The notes under the pieces are model-generated. The model did not search any database. It saw only the letters and a program-made list of their open reading frames with translations, and was not told the origin of the DNA. From Methylobacterium sp. J-090 (lineage in GTDB: Bacteria > Pseudomonadota > Alphaproteobacteria > Rhizobiales > Beijerinckiaceae), in NCBI RefSeq assembly GCF_022829345.1, contig NZ_JAKSXV010000028.1, positions 1-64,000 on the forward strand: a DNA stretch of 64,000 nucleotides. The letters are read 5' to 3'. A program made the position numbers and the translations under genes. Below, one piece after another: positions 16,891-25,818 of the stretch. Every line of letters begins with the position of its first letter. The stretch's first letter is position 1.

Positions 16891-17419
16891 AAGTTCGGAT
16901 GTCGTCCGCGGGGCGCCGGTCGCCGAGGGTCGTGTCGGCACGCGCGGCGACACCGCCGCCCGCCCCGCCGATGGCCGGACCGTCATGGCCGACCCGGCGC
17001 GGGTAAGGGCCTCGATGAAGCGTCGCGGCATGACCCGGATCGTTCCGCCGAGACCCGAATCGCGGGAAAAGGCCTGCTCGTCGAAGGCGTGCGTCATTCG
17101 GGACTGCGTCATCCGAGAGTGCGGCTGGGCGAGGCCGTCGCGAGGCCGGTGGACGGCCCCTGCCGCCCGGGACCGTGGCTCGCGCTCACGGACGGATACC
17201 ACACTCGGGCGTACCGCACCGCATGGGACGGACGCACACCACCCGCCCCTCGCGACCGGCCGACGACGGGCCGCGTTCCGGCCTCCGGGCATGACCAACA
17301 GGGGAAAGACCGGCCCCCATGAAGCGCGGGCGCCGATCGGCTCCGACTGCCCGTCAAGACGGCAGCTCTTCACATCGGACGGCGCTTGGATCCGAACCGT
17401 ACGCCGCCCGAGCCCTGAA
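16891..17419. other. Intergenic stretch without a convincing gene
   Basis: About 530 bases of GC-rich DNA lie between the binding-protein start and the tetR operator. Long frames are open in several registers, but codon use and content (Arg/Pro-rich, no domain) do not suggest genes. Part of it must hold the promoter of the FecBCD-like operon. I looked for a cobalamin-riboswitch pattern and saw none. Confidence 0.5.
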
Positions 17420-17464
17420 TGAGAATGAATGTTCATTGACGTGAGAATGAATGTTCATTACACA
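17420..17464 (+). promoter_or_regulatory. Double TetR-type operator overlapping a promoter
   Basis: The 18-base unit TGAGAATGAATGTTCATT occurs at 17420-17437 and 17442-17459, 22 bases (two helical turns) apart. Each contains the dyad AATGAA-TG-TTCATT, the style of TetR operators. TTGACG (17436-17441) and TACACA (17459-17464) are spaced 17 bases, so the second operator fills the spacer of a good sigma-70-type promoter. Binding would block transcription of the small gene, tetR and the efflux genes: autorepression relieved by a pump substrate. Confidence 0.8.
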
Positions 17465-17487
17465 GACCGCACGATCAGGAGTGCGTG

Positions 17488-17784
17488 ATGGCCCTTCCCC
17501 ACCGAGGCCGCTGGCCGGAATTCGACGTCCTGGGCACCAGCCCTTCGCGATCCGACTTCGCGCATCCCCAGTTCGCGCGGCGCGTCCTGGCGACCGCGCG
17601 CGCGGTCTGCACGCCGGGAAACCTCGTCCTGGCCGGAACGCTGGCCTTCGGCTGGCTCGCCCTCATCGGCTGGACCGGCGCCGGTCCCGAGAGCTGGCAG
17701 GCCCGGGTCTGCGCCGACCTCGATCGGCAGCCACGCGCCTGCGCGGTCGTCCAAGGGGCCGGCGCCCCGGATTCCGCCTCGTGA
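17488..17784 (+). CDS. Small single-span membrane protein of unknown function
   Basis: The 98-residue product starts at an ATG preceded by AGGAG and ends in a GTGA overlap with tetR, so it is a genuine first gene of the efflux operon. Residues about 44-63 (NLVLAGTLAFGWLALIGWTG) form one membrane helix; a short cysteine-containing tail follows (VCADLDRQPRACAVV). I do not recognise the family. Its place under the TetR operator suggests a link to the pump or to sensing its substrate. Confidence 0.7.
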   Translation: MALPHRGRWPEFDVLGTSPSRSDFAHPQFARRVLATARAVCTPGNLVLAGTLAFGWLALIGWTGAGPESWQARVCADLDRQPRACAVVQGAGAPDSAS

Positions 17785-18419
17785 GCGCGGCCGCCGGCGC
17801 CGTCATCGACGCCCGGGGCAGTCAGGCCGCCCGGCGCGAGCACATTCTCGATGCGGCGGAAGCCTGCTTCGTACGCAATGGCTTTCATCGCACCACCATG
17901 CAGGACCTCGCCCGCGAAGCGGCCATGAGCCCGGGCAACTTCTACCGCTACTTCGAATCGAAGGAGGCCCTCGTCCTCGGCTGGGCCGAGCGCGAGCGCG
18001 GACGCGGGGCCCTCCTCGTCGCCGACATCGAGCGCCACGGCGACCGGCACGCGGCGCTGCTCGGCATCATCACCCGCTACTTCGCGTCGATCACCCGCGA
18101 GTCCGCGGTGCTGCGGATCGACATCTGGTCGGAGGCGACGCGCAATCCGGCTATTGCCAGCATGACGGAGCGGTCCGAGGCCGAGGCCAGGGCCTGGTTC
18201 ATCGACACGTTCACGGCGCTCGCCAGCGCGCCCACCTGCGATCCGTCAGCCCTCTACGCCGTCGTCGAGCCCGTGATGAAAGGCATCATCGTCAACCGGG
18301 CCCTGCTTCCCGACTACGATCCGGTCACGGCGGCGGCGCACCTCTACGCGCTCCTCGAAGCGGGCCTGGCGGGCCGCCTGCCGCCCGCGTCCAAACTGGT
18401 TCTGGAGTTGCATCGATGA
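17781..18419 (+). CDS. TetR-family repressor of the RND efflux operon
   Basis: This 212-residue protein begins at a GTG overlapping the previous stop. Residues about 14-60 are the TetR helix-turn-helix (HILDAAEACFVRNGFHRTTM, then SPGNFYRYFESKEALV). The C-terminal ligand domain is of the AcrR type. It overlaps the adaptor gene by four bases. Two copies of a dyad in the upstream promoter are its likely binding sites. The inducer is probably a pump substrate. Confidence 0.92.
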   Translation: MSAAAGAVIDARGSQAARREHILDAAEACFVRNGFHRTTMQDLAREAAMSPGNFYRYFESKEALVLGWAERERGRGALLVADIERHGDRHAALLGIITRYFASITRESAVLRIDIWSEATRNPAIASMTERSEAEARAWFIDTFTALASAPTCDPSALYAVVEPVMKGIIVNRALLPDYDPVTAAAHLYALLEAGLAGRLPPASKLVLELHR

Positions 18420-19660
18420 GCCCGGTCTCCAAGCGCGCCGTCCGGATCGGCACCCTGGTTCTCCTCAACGCGGTCGCCGGGGGCCTCGGCATGCCGGCCT
18501 GGGCCGAGACGACGCCCGCCAAGGCACCGCTCCCGCCCGCCGTCAGCGTGGTCGAGGCGCAGCGCCGCGAGATCGTCGAGACGGTGACCGTCACCGGCAC
18601 CCTGGTGCCCCGCGACGAGATCCTGGTGACGCCCGAGATCGACGGCACCCGCATCACCGAGGTGCTGGTCGAGGAAGGGATGCGGGTCGAGCGCGGCCAG
18701 GTCCTGGCGCGCCTGTCGCGCGACCTCGTCGATCGCCAGCTCGCCCAGCAGAAGGCCCTCATCGACAAGGCGGCGGCCGTCGTGCCGCAGGCGCAGAGCA
18801 GCATCGAGCAGGCCGAGGCCGCCGAGACGGAGGCGCGCCTCGCCCACGACCGCGCCCGCCAGTTGCTCCAGACGGGCAACGCCACGGCGGTGATCCTCGA
18901 GAACCGCACCTCCGTCCTGCGGCAGGCGGAAGGCAAGCTGGCCTTCGCCCGCAACGGCCTGATCATCGCCAAGGCCGAACTCGCCCAGGCCCGGGCCGTG
19001 CGCGACGAACTCGAACTGCGGCTTGCCCGCACGGAGATCCGCGCCCCGGAGGCCGGCATCGTCAGCCGGCGCACCGCCCGCGTCGGCATGGCGGCATCCG
19101 CCGCGTCCGAGCCCCTGTTCCGCCTCATCGCGCGGGGGGAAATCGAGCTCGAGGGCGAGGTCATCGAGACGAAGCTGCCGCAGCTGCGCGAGGGCAAGCC
19201 CGCCTGGATCGTGCTGGGCGAGGGCGAACGGGTCCAGGGCAGCGTGCGCGCCATCTACCCGGAGGTCGACAAGGCCAGCCGGCTCGGCAAGGTCCGGGTG
19301 CGCCTCGATGCGGACCCGCGCCTGCGCATCGGCACCTTTGCCCGCGGCGGCGTCGAGCTCGCCCGCACCCGCGACGTCACCGTGCCCCAGGCCTCCGTTC
19401 TCTACGGCGCCGACCGGCGCAGCACCGTCCTGGTGGTCACGGGCGATCGGGTCGAGGCCCGCGAGGTCCGCACCGGTCTGTCCGACGACGAGGATATCGA
19501 GATCCGCAAGGGGCTCGACGCGGGCGAGCGGGTGGTGGCCCGGGCCGGCTCGTTCCTGCGCGACGGCGACCGGGTGCGGCCCGTCATGGTCGCGACACCG
19601 GCTCCCGCCGTCGCGGCGACGCCGTCGTCCCTGGCGACCGCCGAAGCGGGCGTTCCGTAG
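18416..19660 (+). CDS. RND efflux periplasmic adaptor (membrane fusion protein)
   Basis: The 414-residue protein has a signal peptide (about 30 residues ending PAWAE), a lipoyl/barrel-sandwich part (VTVTGTLVPRDEILVTPEIDGTRITEVLVEEGMRVERGQVLARL), a helical hairpin from about residue 100 to 200, and the beta-barrel and membrane-proximal domains with VPQASVLYGADRRSTVLVV. It links the inner-membrane pump to an outer-membrane channel; no TolC-type gene is present, so a channel encoded elsewhere must be used. Confidence 0.92.
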   Translation: MSPVSKRAVRIGTLVLLNAVAGGLGMPAWAETTPAKAPLPPAVSVVEAQRREIVETVTVTGTLVPRDEILVTPEIDGTRITEVLVEEGMRVERGQVLARLSRDLVDRQLAQQKALIDKAAAVVPQAQSSIEQAEAAETEARLAHDRARQLLQTGNATAVILENRTSVLRQAEGKLAFARNGLIIAKAELAQARAVRDELELRLARTEIRAPEAGIVSRRTARVGMAASAASEPLFRLIARGEIELEGEVIETKLPQLREGKPAWIVLGEGERVQGSVRAIYPEVDKASRLGKVRVRLDADPRLRIGTFARGGVELARTRDVTVPQASVLYGADRRSTVLVVTGDRVEAREVRTGLSDDEDIEIRKGLDAGERVVARAGSFLRDGDRVRPVMVATPAPAVAATPSSLATAEAGVP

Positions 19661-19702
19661 CCGCGCCGGCCCCCGCCGCTTCGCACCGGAGAGACTCGTC
19701 CC

Positions 19703-22700
19703 ATGCGCCTGAACGTTTCGGCTTACGCGATCCGCAAGCCCATCGGGCCCCTGGTCCTGTTCCTGGTGCTGATCGTCCTCGGGCTCGTCAGCTTCCGGGG
19801 GCTCGCCGTCACGCGCATGCCCAACGTCGACGTGCCCATCGTCTCCGTGGCGATCACGCAGGCGGGTGCGGCGCCGTCGGAACTCCAGACTCAGGTGACG
19901 AAGTGGGTGGAGGATTCCATCGCCGGCGTGCGCGGGGTCAAGCACATCACCTCGGCCATCACCGAGGGCTCCTCCGTCACCACCGTCGAGTTCCGCCTTG
20001 AGGTGAACACCGACCGGGCCGTCAACGACGTCAAGGACGCGGTCTCGAAGATCCGCATCAACCTGCCGCGCACCATCGACGAGCCGGTGATCAGCCGCGT
20101 CGAGATCGCCGGCCTGCCGATTCTCGTCTACGGCGTCACCGCCCCGGCGATGACGCCCGCCGACCTGTCCTGGCTCGTGGAGGACAAGATCGCCCGCACC
20201 CTCCAGGGGGTGAAGGGGGTGGGCGGCGTCGAGCGCGTCGGCGGCGTCGCCCGTGAGCTGCGCGTGGTGCTCCAGCCCGACCGCCTCCTGGCGCTCGGCA
20301 TCACGGCGGCGGACGTGAACCGTCAGCTGCGTCTCACCTCGGCCGACATGGCCGGCGGGCGCGGCGAGGTCGGCGGACGCGAGCAGTCGATCCGCACCTT
20401 GGCCGCCTCGCGCACCCTGCGCGACCTCAAGGCGACCTCCATCGTGCTGCCGGCGGGCCGCAAGGTCCGCCTCGACGACCTCGCCGCGGTGGAGGATTCC
20501 ATCGAGGAGCCGCGCACCTTCGCGCGCTTCAACGGCAATCCCGTGGTCGCCTTCACGGTCTCGCGCGGCGCCGGCGCCAGCGACGCGGAGGTCGCGGCGG
20601 GCGTCGAGAAGAAGATCGCCGAATTCCAGGAAACCTATCCCGATCTCGTCTTCGAGAAGATCGACTCCTCGGTCTCGGCCACCATCGGGTCCTACGATTC
20701 GGCCATGCACACCCTCATCGAGGGCGCCGTGCTCGCCGTGATCGTGGTGTTCCTGTTCCTGCGCGAGTGGCGTGCGACCCTCATCGCCGCGGTGGCCCTG
20801 CCGCTGTCGGTGTTCCCGACCTTCTGGGCCATGGACGCCATGGGGTTCACCCTCAACGGCATCTCCCTGCTGGCCATCACCCTGGTGACGGGCATCCTCG
20901 TGGATGACGCCATCGTCGAGATCGAGAACATCGTCCGGCACATGCGGCTCGGCAAATCGCCCTACCGCGCCGCCATCGACGGCGCCGACGAGATCGGGCT
21001 CGCCGTCATCGCCATCACGGCGACCCTGATCGCTGTGTTCGCGCCGGTGTCGTTCATGGGCGGCATCGCCGGGCGCTACTTCATGCAGTTCGGTCTCACC
21101 ATCGCGGTGTCTGTTTTCATGTCACTTCTGGTGGCACGCCTGATCACGCCGATGTTGGCTGCCTATTTTTTGCGCGATCTGGGTCACGCCGAAACGCGTG
21201 AGGGCCCGGTGATGCGCGCCTACGGACGCCTCGTCGGCTGGTCCGTGCGCCACCGCTTCATCACGCTGATCGTCGGGCTGGCGCTGTTCGCGGGGTCGCT
21301 GGCCTCCACGGGGCTGCTGCCGTCGGGCTTCGTGCCCAAACAGGACAACGCCCGCACCCTGTTCATGGTCGAGCTGGCGCCCGGCGCGCGGCTCGCCGAC
21401 ACCATCGCGGCCTCCGACCGGGTGGCGGCGCGCATCCGCGCCCTGCCCGAGGTGGTGTCGGTCTTCGTCGACGGCGGACGCCAGATGGGCGGCAAGAAGG
21501 AGACGCGGCTCGCCACCCTCATCGTCAACCTGACGCCGAAGAACCGGCGCGCGAAGAAGCAGGGCGCCCTGGAGACCGAGATCGCGGCCCTCCTCGCCGA
21601 GGAGCCGGACATCCGCTCGTGGACCCTGCGCGATTCCGGCCAGCGCGACCTCGCCCTCGTGGTCGGCGGTCCCGACCCGGAGGTGGTGACGGAGGTCGCC
21701 GCCCGGCTCCAGCGCGACATGGCGGCGATCCCGCACCTCGTCTCGGTAATGTCGACGGCGCCCCTCAACCGCACGGAGGTGCGCATCCGCCCGAAGGAAG
21801 GCTCGGCCGCCGATCTCGGCGTCTCCACCGACGCCATCGCCGAGACCGTGCGGGTCGGCACCATCGGGGACATCGGCCTCAACCTCGCGAAGTTCAACGC
21901 CGCCGACCGTCAGGTCCCGATCCGGGTGCAGCTGCCCGAGAGCGCCCGCGGCACCGTCGCGCGGCTGGAAAACCTCAAGGTGCCGGCCAAGAACAACTCT
22001 GCCGTGCCCCTCGCCACCGTGGCCGACATCGAGCTCGGCCAGGGGCCGGGCGCCATCGACCGCTACGACCGCGTCGTGCGCGTCGCCGTCGAGGCCAACA
22101 TGGAGGGCTCGGACGCGCTCGGCTCCCTGATCCAGCAGGCCCTGGAGACGCCCACAGCGAAAAACCTGCCGCCGGGGGTGACGATCCGGCAGACAGGTGA
22201 TGCCGAGATCATGGGCGAGGTGTTTTCGGGGTTTCTCATGGCCATGGGTGCCGGGATCATGATGGTCTACGCCGTGCTCGTGCTGCTGTTCGGCTCGTTC
22301 CTGCAGCCGCTCACCATCCTGTTCTCGCTGCCCCTCTCCATCGGCGGGGCGATCCTCGGCCTGCTGATCCTCAACATGCCGATCTCCATGCCCGTGGTCA
22401 TCGGCATCCTGATGCTCATGGGGCTGGTGACGAAGAACGCCATCATGCTCGTGGACTTCGCCGTCGAGGAAATGGCGCGGGGCGTCGACCGGGTCACCGC
22501 CATCGTCGAAGCCGGGCGCAAACGCGCGCGGCCCATCGTGATGACGACGCTCGCCATGGCCGCCGGCATGGTGCCCTCCGCCCTGGCGCTCGGGGTCGGC
22601 GGCGAGTTCCGCGCCCCCATGGCGGTGGCGGTGATCTCGGGTCTCATCGTCTCGACCCTGCTGTCCCTGGTGTTCGTGCCGGCGGTGTTCCTGCTCATGG

Positions 22701-22792
22701 ACAGCCTGGGGTGCGTCCTCGGCCGCCTGCTCGGGCGGCTGGTCGGGGCACGGGACGAGGCCCCGGAGGGCGTGGTGTCCCACGGGGCGTGA
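19703..22792 (+). CDS. RND-type multidrug efflux pump, inner-membrane subunit
   Basis: At 1029 residues this is a full-length AcrB-class (HAE1) proton antiporter. The two repeats with large periplasmic loops are visible, as are the proton-relay aspartate pair in GILVDDAIVEIENIV and the lysine in GLVTKNAIMLVDFAVEE. The N-terminus NVSAYAIRKPIGPLVLFLVLIV is typical. It uses the proton gradient to expel lipophilic toxic compounds; substrate range cannot be inferred. It is the last gene of the TetR-controlled operon and is followed by a palindromic repeat. Confidence 0.95.
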   Translation: MRLNVSAYAIRKPIGPLVLFLVLIVLGLVSFRGLAVTRMPNVDVPIVSVAITQAGAAPSELQTQVTKWVEDSIAGVRGVKHITSAITEGSSVTTVEFRLEVNTDRAVNDVKDAVSKIRINLPRTIDEPVISRVEIAGLPILVYGVTAPAMTPADLSWLVEDKIARTLQGVKGVGGVERVGGVARELRVVLQPDRLLALGITAADVNRQLRLTSADMAGGRGEVGGREQSIRTLAASRTLRDLKATSIVLPAGRKVRLDDLAAVEDSIEEPRTFARFNGNPVVAFTVSRGAGASDAEVAAGVEKKIAEFQETYPDLVFEKIDSSVSATIGSYDSAMHTLIEGAVLAVIVVFLFLREWRATLIAAVALPLSVFPTFWAMDAMGFTLNGISLLAITLVTGILVDDAIVEIENIVRHMRLGKSPYRAAIDGADEIGLAVIAITATLIAVFAPVSFMGGIAGRYFMQFGLTIAVSVFMSLLVARLITPMLAAYFLRDLGHAETREGPVMRAYGRLVGWSVRHRFITLIVGLALFAGSLASTGLLPSGFVPKQDNARTLFMVELAPGARLADTIAASDRVAARIRALPEVVSVFVDGGRQMGGKKETRLATLIVNLTPKNRRAKKQGALETEIAALLAEEPDIRSWTLRDSGQRDLALVVGGPDPEVVTEVAARLQRDMAAIPHLVSVMSTAPLNRTEVRIRPKEGSAADLGVSTDAIAETVRVGTIGDIGLNLAKFNAADRQVPIRVQLPESARGTVARLENLKVPAKNNSAVPLATVADIELGQGPGAIDRYDRVVRVAVEANMEGSDALGSLIQQALETPTAKNLPPGVTIRQTGDAEIMGEVFSGFLMAMGAGIMMVYAVLVLLFGSFLQPLTILFSLPLSIGGAILGLLILNMPISMPVVIGILMLMGLVTKNAIMLVDFAVEEMARGVDRVTAIVEAGRKRARPIVMTTLAMAAGMVPSALALGVGGEFRAPMAVAVISGLIVSTLLSLVFVPAVFLLMDSLGCVLGRLLGRLVGARDEAPEGVVSHGA

Positions 22793-22862
22793 AGGGCGGA
22801 CGCCGACCCTCCGTCGGACCGAGTAGCCCCCTTCCCGAGGTGACGCAGCGTCTTCGCGGGTC

Positions 22863-22888
22863 CCCTCTCCCCGCAAGCGGGGAGAGGG
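22863..22888. repeat. CCCTCTCC/GGAGAGGG palindrome, copy 1
   Basis: A perfect 12-bp stem CCCTCTCCCCGC/GCGGGGAGAGGG with a two-base loop lies between the pump gene and the peptide transporter. It may act as a terminator. The same arm sequence recurs in three other intergenic regions of the window (near 24.7, 28.9 and 48.2 kb), so it belongs to a dispersed repeat family. Confidence 0.85.
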
Positions 22889-23035
22889 CATTCGCACGCC
22901 CGGCAGCGCACCCAACAGGATCGCTCCACAATTCGGAGAACGGCGCGGCCGGAGACGATTCCGGTCCACCGGCCGGGCTGGCCGGCGGATTGCATACAGG
23001 ATTCCGTCCGGGCTCGGCCCGCCGAAGGAACCTGT

Positions 23036-24688
23036 GTGCGAATGATCGATTCAGCGACGTGTCTGACGGGTAAGTCCGGGACCAAGCGTTCCCGCGCCAA
23101 GGGCCGCCTTCTCGCGACAATCCTGCTGTCGGGCCTGATGATGCAGGCGGCCGTGGCGCAGGGAATCCTCAAGATCGGGATGACCGCCTCCGATATCCCG
23201 CTCACCACGGGCCAGGCCGACAATGGCGGCGAGGGCATGCGGTTCACGGGCTTCACGGTCTATGACGGCCTCATCAACTGGGACCTGTCCTCGGCGACGA
23301 AGCCGTCCGTGCTGGCGCCGGGGCTCGCCACGAGCTGGACGGTGGACCCGGCCGACAACACCAAGTGGACGTTCAAGCTGCGCGACGGCGTGATGTTTCA
23401 CGATGGCTCGACCTTCACGGCCGAGTCGGTGGTGTGGAACCTCGACAAGCTCCTGAAGACCGACGCGCCGCAATTCGACCCGCGCCAGTCGGCGCAGGGA
23501 CGCTCGCGGATTCCGGCGGTGGCGAGCTACCGGGCGGTCGATCCCCTGACCGTCGAGATCACCACGAAGAACCCCGACGCGACGCTGCCCTACCAGATCG
23601 CCTGGATCATGATCTCGTCCCCCGCCCAGTGGGAGAAGCTCGGCAAGAGCTGGGACGCCTTCGCCAAGACCCCGTCCGGCACGGGCCCGTGGAAGATGAC
23701 CCTGTTCGCCCCGCGCGAGCGGGCCGAGATGGTCCCGTTCAAGGAGTATTGGGACAAGGCCCGGGTGCCGAAGCTCGACAAGCTCGTGCTGGTGCCCCTG
23801 CCGGAAGCCAACGCCCGCGTCGCGGCCCTGCGCTCCGGTCAGGTCGACTGGATCGAGGCCCCCCCGCCCGACGCCGTCGCGTCCCTCAAGGCCGCCGGCT
23901 TCGGCATTGTCACCAACGCCTATCCGCACAACTGGACCTGGCACCTCTCGCGCGCCGAGGGCTCGCCCTGGAACGACATCCGCGTGCGCAAGGCCGCCAA
24001 CCTCGCCGTCGACCGCGAGGGCATGAAGGAGATGCTCAACGGGCTGATGATCCCGGCGCAGGGTTTCATGCCGCCGGGCTCGGCCTGGTTCGGCCACCCG
24101 ACCTTCAAGCCGGGCTACGACCCGGAGGCGGCCAAGAAGCTCCTGGCCGAGGCCGGCTACGGCCCGAAGAAGCCCATCGTCACGAAGATCCTCATCGCGC
24201 CGTCCGGCTCGGGCCAGATGCAGCCCCTGCCGATGAACGAGCTCATCCAGCAGAATCTCGCCGACATCGGCATCAAGGTCGAGTTCGAGGTGGTGGAGTG
24301 GAACACCCTCATCAACCTGTGGCGCGGCGGCGCCAAGTCCGACATGTCCCGCAACGCCACGGGTATGAATTTTTCGTACTTCATCCAGGACCCGTTCACG
24401 GGGTTCATCCGGCATCTGCAGTGCAATCTGGCCGCTCCCAACGGCACCAACTGGGGTCATTACTGCGACCCTGAAATGGACAAGCTGTTCGACGAGGTCC
24501 GCACCACCTTCGATCCGGTCGCGCAGACCAAGGTGTTGGAGAAGGTCCACGAGAAGTACGTGAACGACGCCCTGTTCCTCATGGTGGCCCACGACACCAA
24601 TCCCCGGGCCATGAGCTCGAAGGTGAAGGGCTTCATTCAAGCGCAGAACTGGTTCCAGGATTTTTCGCCGATCTCCATGGGCAAGTGA
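23036..24688 (+). CDS. Peptide/nickel-type ABC transporter substrate-binding protein (family 5)
   Basis: The 550-residue secreted protein has a signal peptide (LLATILLSGLMMQAAVAQG) and the family-5 fold, with WKFKLRDGVMFHDG-like (WTFKLRDGVMFHDGSTF) and TGPWKMT motifs and the C-terminal FSPISMGK. The GTG at 23036 is preferred over the ATG at 23042 because GAAGGAA sits five bases before it. It captures a peptide-like or opine-like solute for the permease and ATPase genes that follow. The M20 amidohydrolase at the operon end hints at an N-carbamoyl or ureido-type amino-acid derivative as substrate. Confidence 0.92.
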   Translation: MRMIDSATCLTGKSGTKRSRAKGRLLATILLSGLMMQAAVAQGILKIGMTASDIPLTTGQADNGGEGMRFTGFTVYDGLINWDLSSATKPSVLAPGLATSWTVDPADNTKWTFKLRDGVMFHDGSTFTAESVVWNLDKLLKTDAPQFDPRQSAQGRSRIPAVASYRAVDPLTVEITTKNPDATLPYQIAWIMISSPAQWEKLGKSWDAFAKTPSGTGPWKMTLFAPRERAEMVPFKEYWDKARVPKLDKLVLVPLPEANARVAALRSGQVDWIEAPPPDAVASLKAAGFGIVTNAYPHNWTWHLSRAEGSPWNDIRVRKAANLAVDREGMKEMLNGLMIPAQGFMPPGSAWFGHPTFKPGYDPEAAKKLLAEAGYGPKKPIVTKILIAPSGSGQMQPLPMNELIQQNLADIGIKVEFEVVEWNTLINLWRGGAKSDMSRNATGMNFSYFIQDPFTGFIRHLQCNLAAPNGTNWGHYCDPEMDKLFDEVRTTFDPVAQTKVLEKVHEKYVNDALFLMVAHDTNPRAMSSKVKGFIQAQNWFQDFSPISMGK

Positions 24689-24714
24689 TGATGCGCGACT
24701 GAGCGGGCGAACGC

Positions 24715-24835
24715 CCCTCTCTCCCCCCCTGTGGGGAGGGACCGAGGGTGGGGGTGGTTGGGTGACCCTCGACTGAGGCGGGTCACCCAACCACCCCCAC
24801 CTCCAACTCCTCCCCGCAAGGGGGAGGAGGATCTC
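24715..24835. repeat. Long palindromic element inside the peptide-transport operon, copy 2
   Basis: The core is a perfect 21-bp inverted repeat (24748-24768 and 24780-24800) around an 11-base loop. Outer smaller hairpins carry the CTCTCCCC/GGGGAGGG and CTCCTCCCC/GGGGGAGGAGG arms of the dispersed family. It lies between the binding-protein and permease genes. A strong mRNA structure there could let the binding protein be made in excess over the membrane parts. Confidence 0.9.
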
Positions 24836-24852
24836 TCACATCGAGGGAAACC

Positions 24853-25818
24853 TTGGATGCCAAGATGCTGAGCTTCATCCTCCAGCGCCTCCTCACCGTC
24901 ACGCCCGTGGCGCTCGGCGTCAGCGTGGTGTGCTTTCTCCTCGTCCACCTCGCCCCCGGCGACCCCTTGAGCGCCGTGCTCCCCGTGGATGCGACGCAGG
25001 AAACCATCGACGCCATGCGCACGGCCTACGGCTACGACAAGCCGCTGCCGGTGCAGTACGTGATCTGGCTCTGGCACGTGCTCCAGGGCGATCTCGGCAT
25101 CTCCATCGCCACCGGGCGCCCCGTGGCACAGGAGGTCGGCCGCGCCGTGGTCAACAGCCTGATCCTCGCCTCCGTGGCGACGCTCATCGGCTTCACCTTC
25201 GGCATGATCTTCGGCTTCGTCGCCGGCTATTTCCGCAATTCCGTCCTCGACCGGCTCGCCTCGGCCGTGTCGGTGTTCGGGGTCAGCGTGCCGCATTACT
25301 GGCTCGGCATGGTGCTGGTGATCGTGTTCTCGGCCCAGCTCGGCTGGCTGCCGCCCACGGGCGCCGGGCCCGACGGCTCGGGCAACTGGCGGCCCGATCT
25401 CGAGCACCTGCGCTACATCATCCTGCCGGCAATCACGATGTCGGTGATCCCCATGGGCGTCATCGCCCGCACCGTCAGGGCGCTGGTCGGCGACATCCTT
25501 TCCCAGGACTTCGTCGGGGCGCTGCGCGCCAAGGGCATGAGCGAATTCGGCGTGTTCAAGCACGTCGTCAAGAACGCGGCCCCGACGGCGCTGGCCATCA
25601 TGGGCCTGCAGCTCGGCTACCTGCTCGGTGGCTCGATCCTCATCGAGACGGTGTTCGCCTGGCCCGGCACGGGCTTCCTCCTCAACGCCGCGATCTTCCA
25701 GCGCGACCTGCCGCTCCTGCAGGGCTCGATCCTTGTCCTGGCGATGTTCTTCGTCGCCCTCAACCTCATCGTCGACGTCGTGCAGACGGCGCTCGACCCG
25801 CGCATCGAGAGGGGCTGA
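24853..25818 (+). CDS. ABC transporter permease, DppB type
   Basis: The 321-residue protein has six membrane helices and the family N-terminus MLSFILQRLLTVTPVALGVSVVCF. The cytoplasmic EAA loop reads YVxxxRAKGMSE-like (DFVGALRAKGMSEFGVFKHV). The TTG at 24853 is favoured as start because GAGGG lies at proper distance; the ATG at 24865 is too far from it. The stop overlaps the ATG of the next permease by one base. Confidence 0.92.
   Translation: MDAKMLSFILQRLLTVTPVALGVSVVCFLLVHLAPGDPLSAVLPVDATQETIDAMRTAYGYDKPLPVQYVIWLWHVLQGDLGISIATGRPVAQEVGRAVVNSLILASVATLIGFTFGMIFGFVAGYFRNSVLDRLASAVSVFGVSVPHYWLGMVLVIVFSAQLGWLPPTGAGPDGSGNWRPDLEHLRYIILPAITMSVIPMGVIARTVRALVGDILSQDFVGALRAKGMSEFGVFKHVVKNAAPTALAIMGLQLGYLLGGSILIETVFAWPGTGFLLNAAIFQRDLPLLQGSILVLAMFFVALNLIVDVVQTALDPRIERG

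Noticed and set aside
16987..17436. Possible cobalamin riboswitch upstream of the BtuF-like binding protein
   Set aside because: I looked for the conserved B12-box and core helices on the minus strand and did not find them.
18344..20941. A very long minus-strand open frame (865 codons) across the adaptor and pump genes
   Set aside because: It is the antisense shadow of the high-GC adaptor/RND genes: composition is Arg/Gly/Asp-rich, no domain appears, and both sense genes have complete family motifs.
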